Shown here in pieces: positions 63,621-64,000 of a stretch of 64,000 nt of DNA. Location of the stretch: NCBI GenBank assembly GCA_029215795.1, contig JARDYH010000001.1:398449154-398513153 (forward strand). Direction: 5' to 3'. This stretch comes from Anniella stebbinsi (lineage: Eukaryota > Chordata > Lepidosauria > Squamata > Anniellidae). The first letter of the stretch is position 1; each line of letters begins with the position of its first letter. Position numbers and translations under genes: made by a program. The notes beneath the pieces are model-generated. The model saw nothing but the letters and a program-made list of their open reading frames with translations, did not search any database and was not told where the DNA came from.

Positions 63621-64000
63621 AGAGAGAATTCTCTTCACCATGCCAGGCTTCTGATTTTCCCCAGAGTAGAGGGAGATTAGTCTGATCCTGCCAAGACATC
63701 TTTGCGTTATGCCCCCTGACAGGGTATCGCTGGAGGTAGCTGATACTTTAGTGGCTTTGCGGTCAAATCTGGGACGGAAAAATATGGAAAGTTTTTCCTC
63801 AGGGACTTCAGAGTGCTCACATTTGCTTTCTACACAAGTTATCTCATCTTAATGGGATCTTTTTTTTTTAAAGAGCTAAGCTAGAATGCTCATTCCCCCC
63901 CCCTCCCGTTTCCCTGCAGTGCTTTCTAGGAGGATGTCAGCATCATCTAATTTTAGTGGAATCTGTTGAAGTGCAGGCTGCCAGTAGGGAGAGCATTGCA
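63621..64000. other. Downstream flank; no gene seen
   Basis: No exon recognised. In other amniotes the next gene in this direction is LIPC, but nothing of it is visible here. Confidence 0.5.

Noticed and set aside
1..64000. Endogenous retrovirus or viral insertion
   Set aside because: No LTR pair, gag/pol/env-like reading or viral replication gene was recognised; all reverse-transcriptase text belongs to non-LTR elements.

Overview
This window is nuclear DNA of a vertebrate, most likely a squamate reptile. It is interspersed-repeat-rich, with short exons separated by kilobase introns and GT-AG splice sites. The repeats include CR1 tails ending in ATTCTATG-type sequence, L2/CR1-group LINE fragments, tRNA- and 5S-rRNA-derived SINEs and many hAT-type MITEs. 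Two genes can be read confidently, in the arrangement known from other amniotes (ALDH1A2 on one strand, AQP9 on the other). No operon, CRISPR array, prophage, endogenous retrovirus or complete autonomous transposon was found.

Layout. (1) 1-14780 is the start of intron 1 of ALDH1A2 (minus strand). It is a mosaic of MITEs, LINE and SINE fragments up to about 12.2 kb, followed by a repeat-poor, AT-rich stretch at 13.2-14.65 kb. (2) 14781-14897 is the coding part of ALDH1A2 exon 1, with a TATA box and an inverted CCAAT box 140-175 bp upstream, inside a G+C-rich promoter region at about 14.65-15.9 kb. (3) 15.9-35.1 kb is the head-to-head intergenic region, with several MITEs, one internally deleted LINE, and some repeat-free blocks that look like candidate regulatory DNA (28.9-29.1 kb and 30.8-31.4 kb). 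(4) 35376-62918 is a complete six-exon AQP9 gene encoding a 296-residue aquaglyceroporin. All six exons join in frame with consensus splice sites. The 3' UTR has a polyadenylation signal at 63594.

The two genes are neighbours by ancient synteny and not by shared pathway. ALDH1A2 makes retinoic acid from retinaldehyde. AQP9 is a membrane channel for glycerol, urea, water and other small neutral solutes.

The most unusual content is the repeat landscape. There are 13 copies of a nearly fully palindromic ~320-bp hAT-like MITE, most with 8-bp target duplications; one copy is nested in another and one has mismatched arm tips. There are six copies of a ~350-bp MITE with 3-bp target duplications of no fixed sequence and repeated TTATGCGCAT-like motifs; one of these carries a ~270-bp foreign G+C-rich insert. 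A long inverted repeat contains a hammerhead-like core, and there are 5S-rRNA-derived SINE remnants and an R4/Dong-like LINE fragment flanked by TAA repeats. I did not find a new multi-gene biological system. Family names beyond superfamily level are tentative because no database search was possible.
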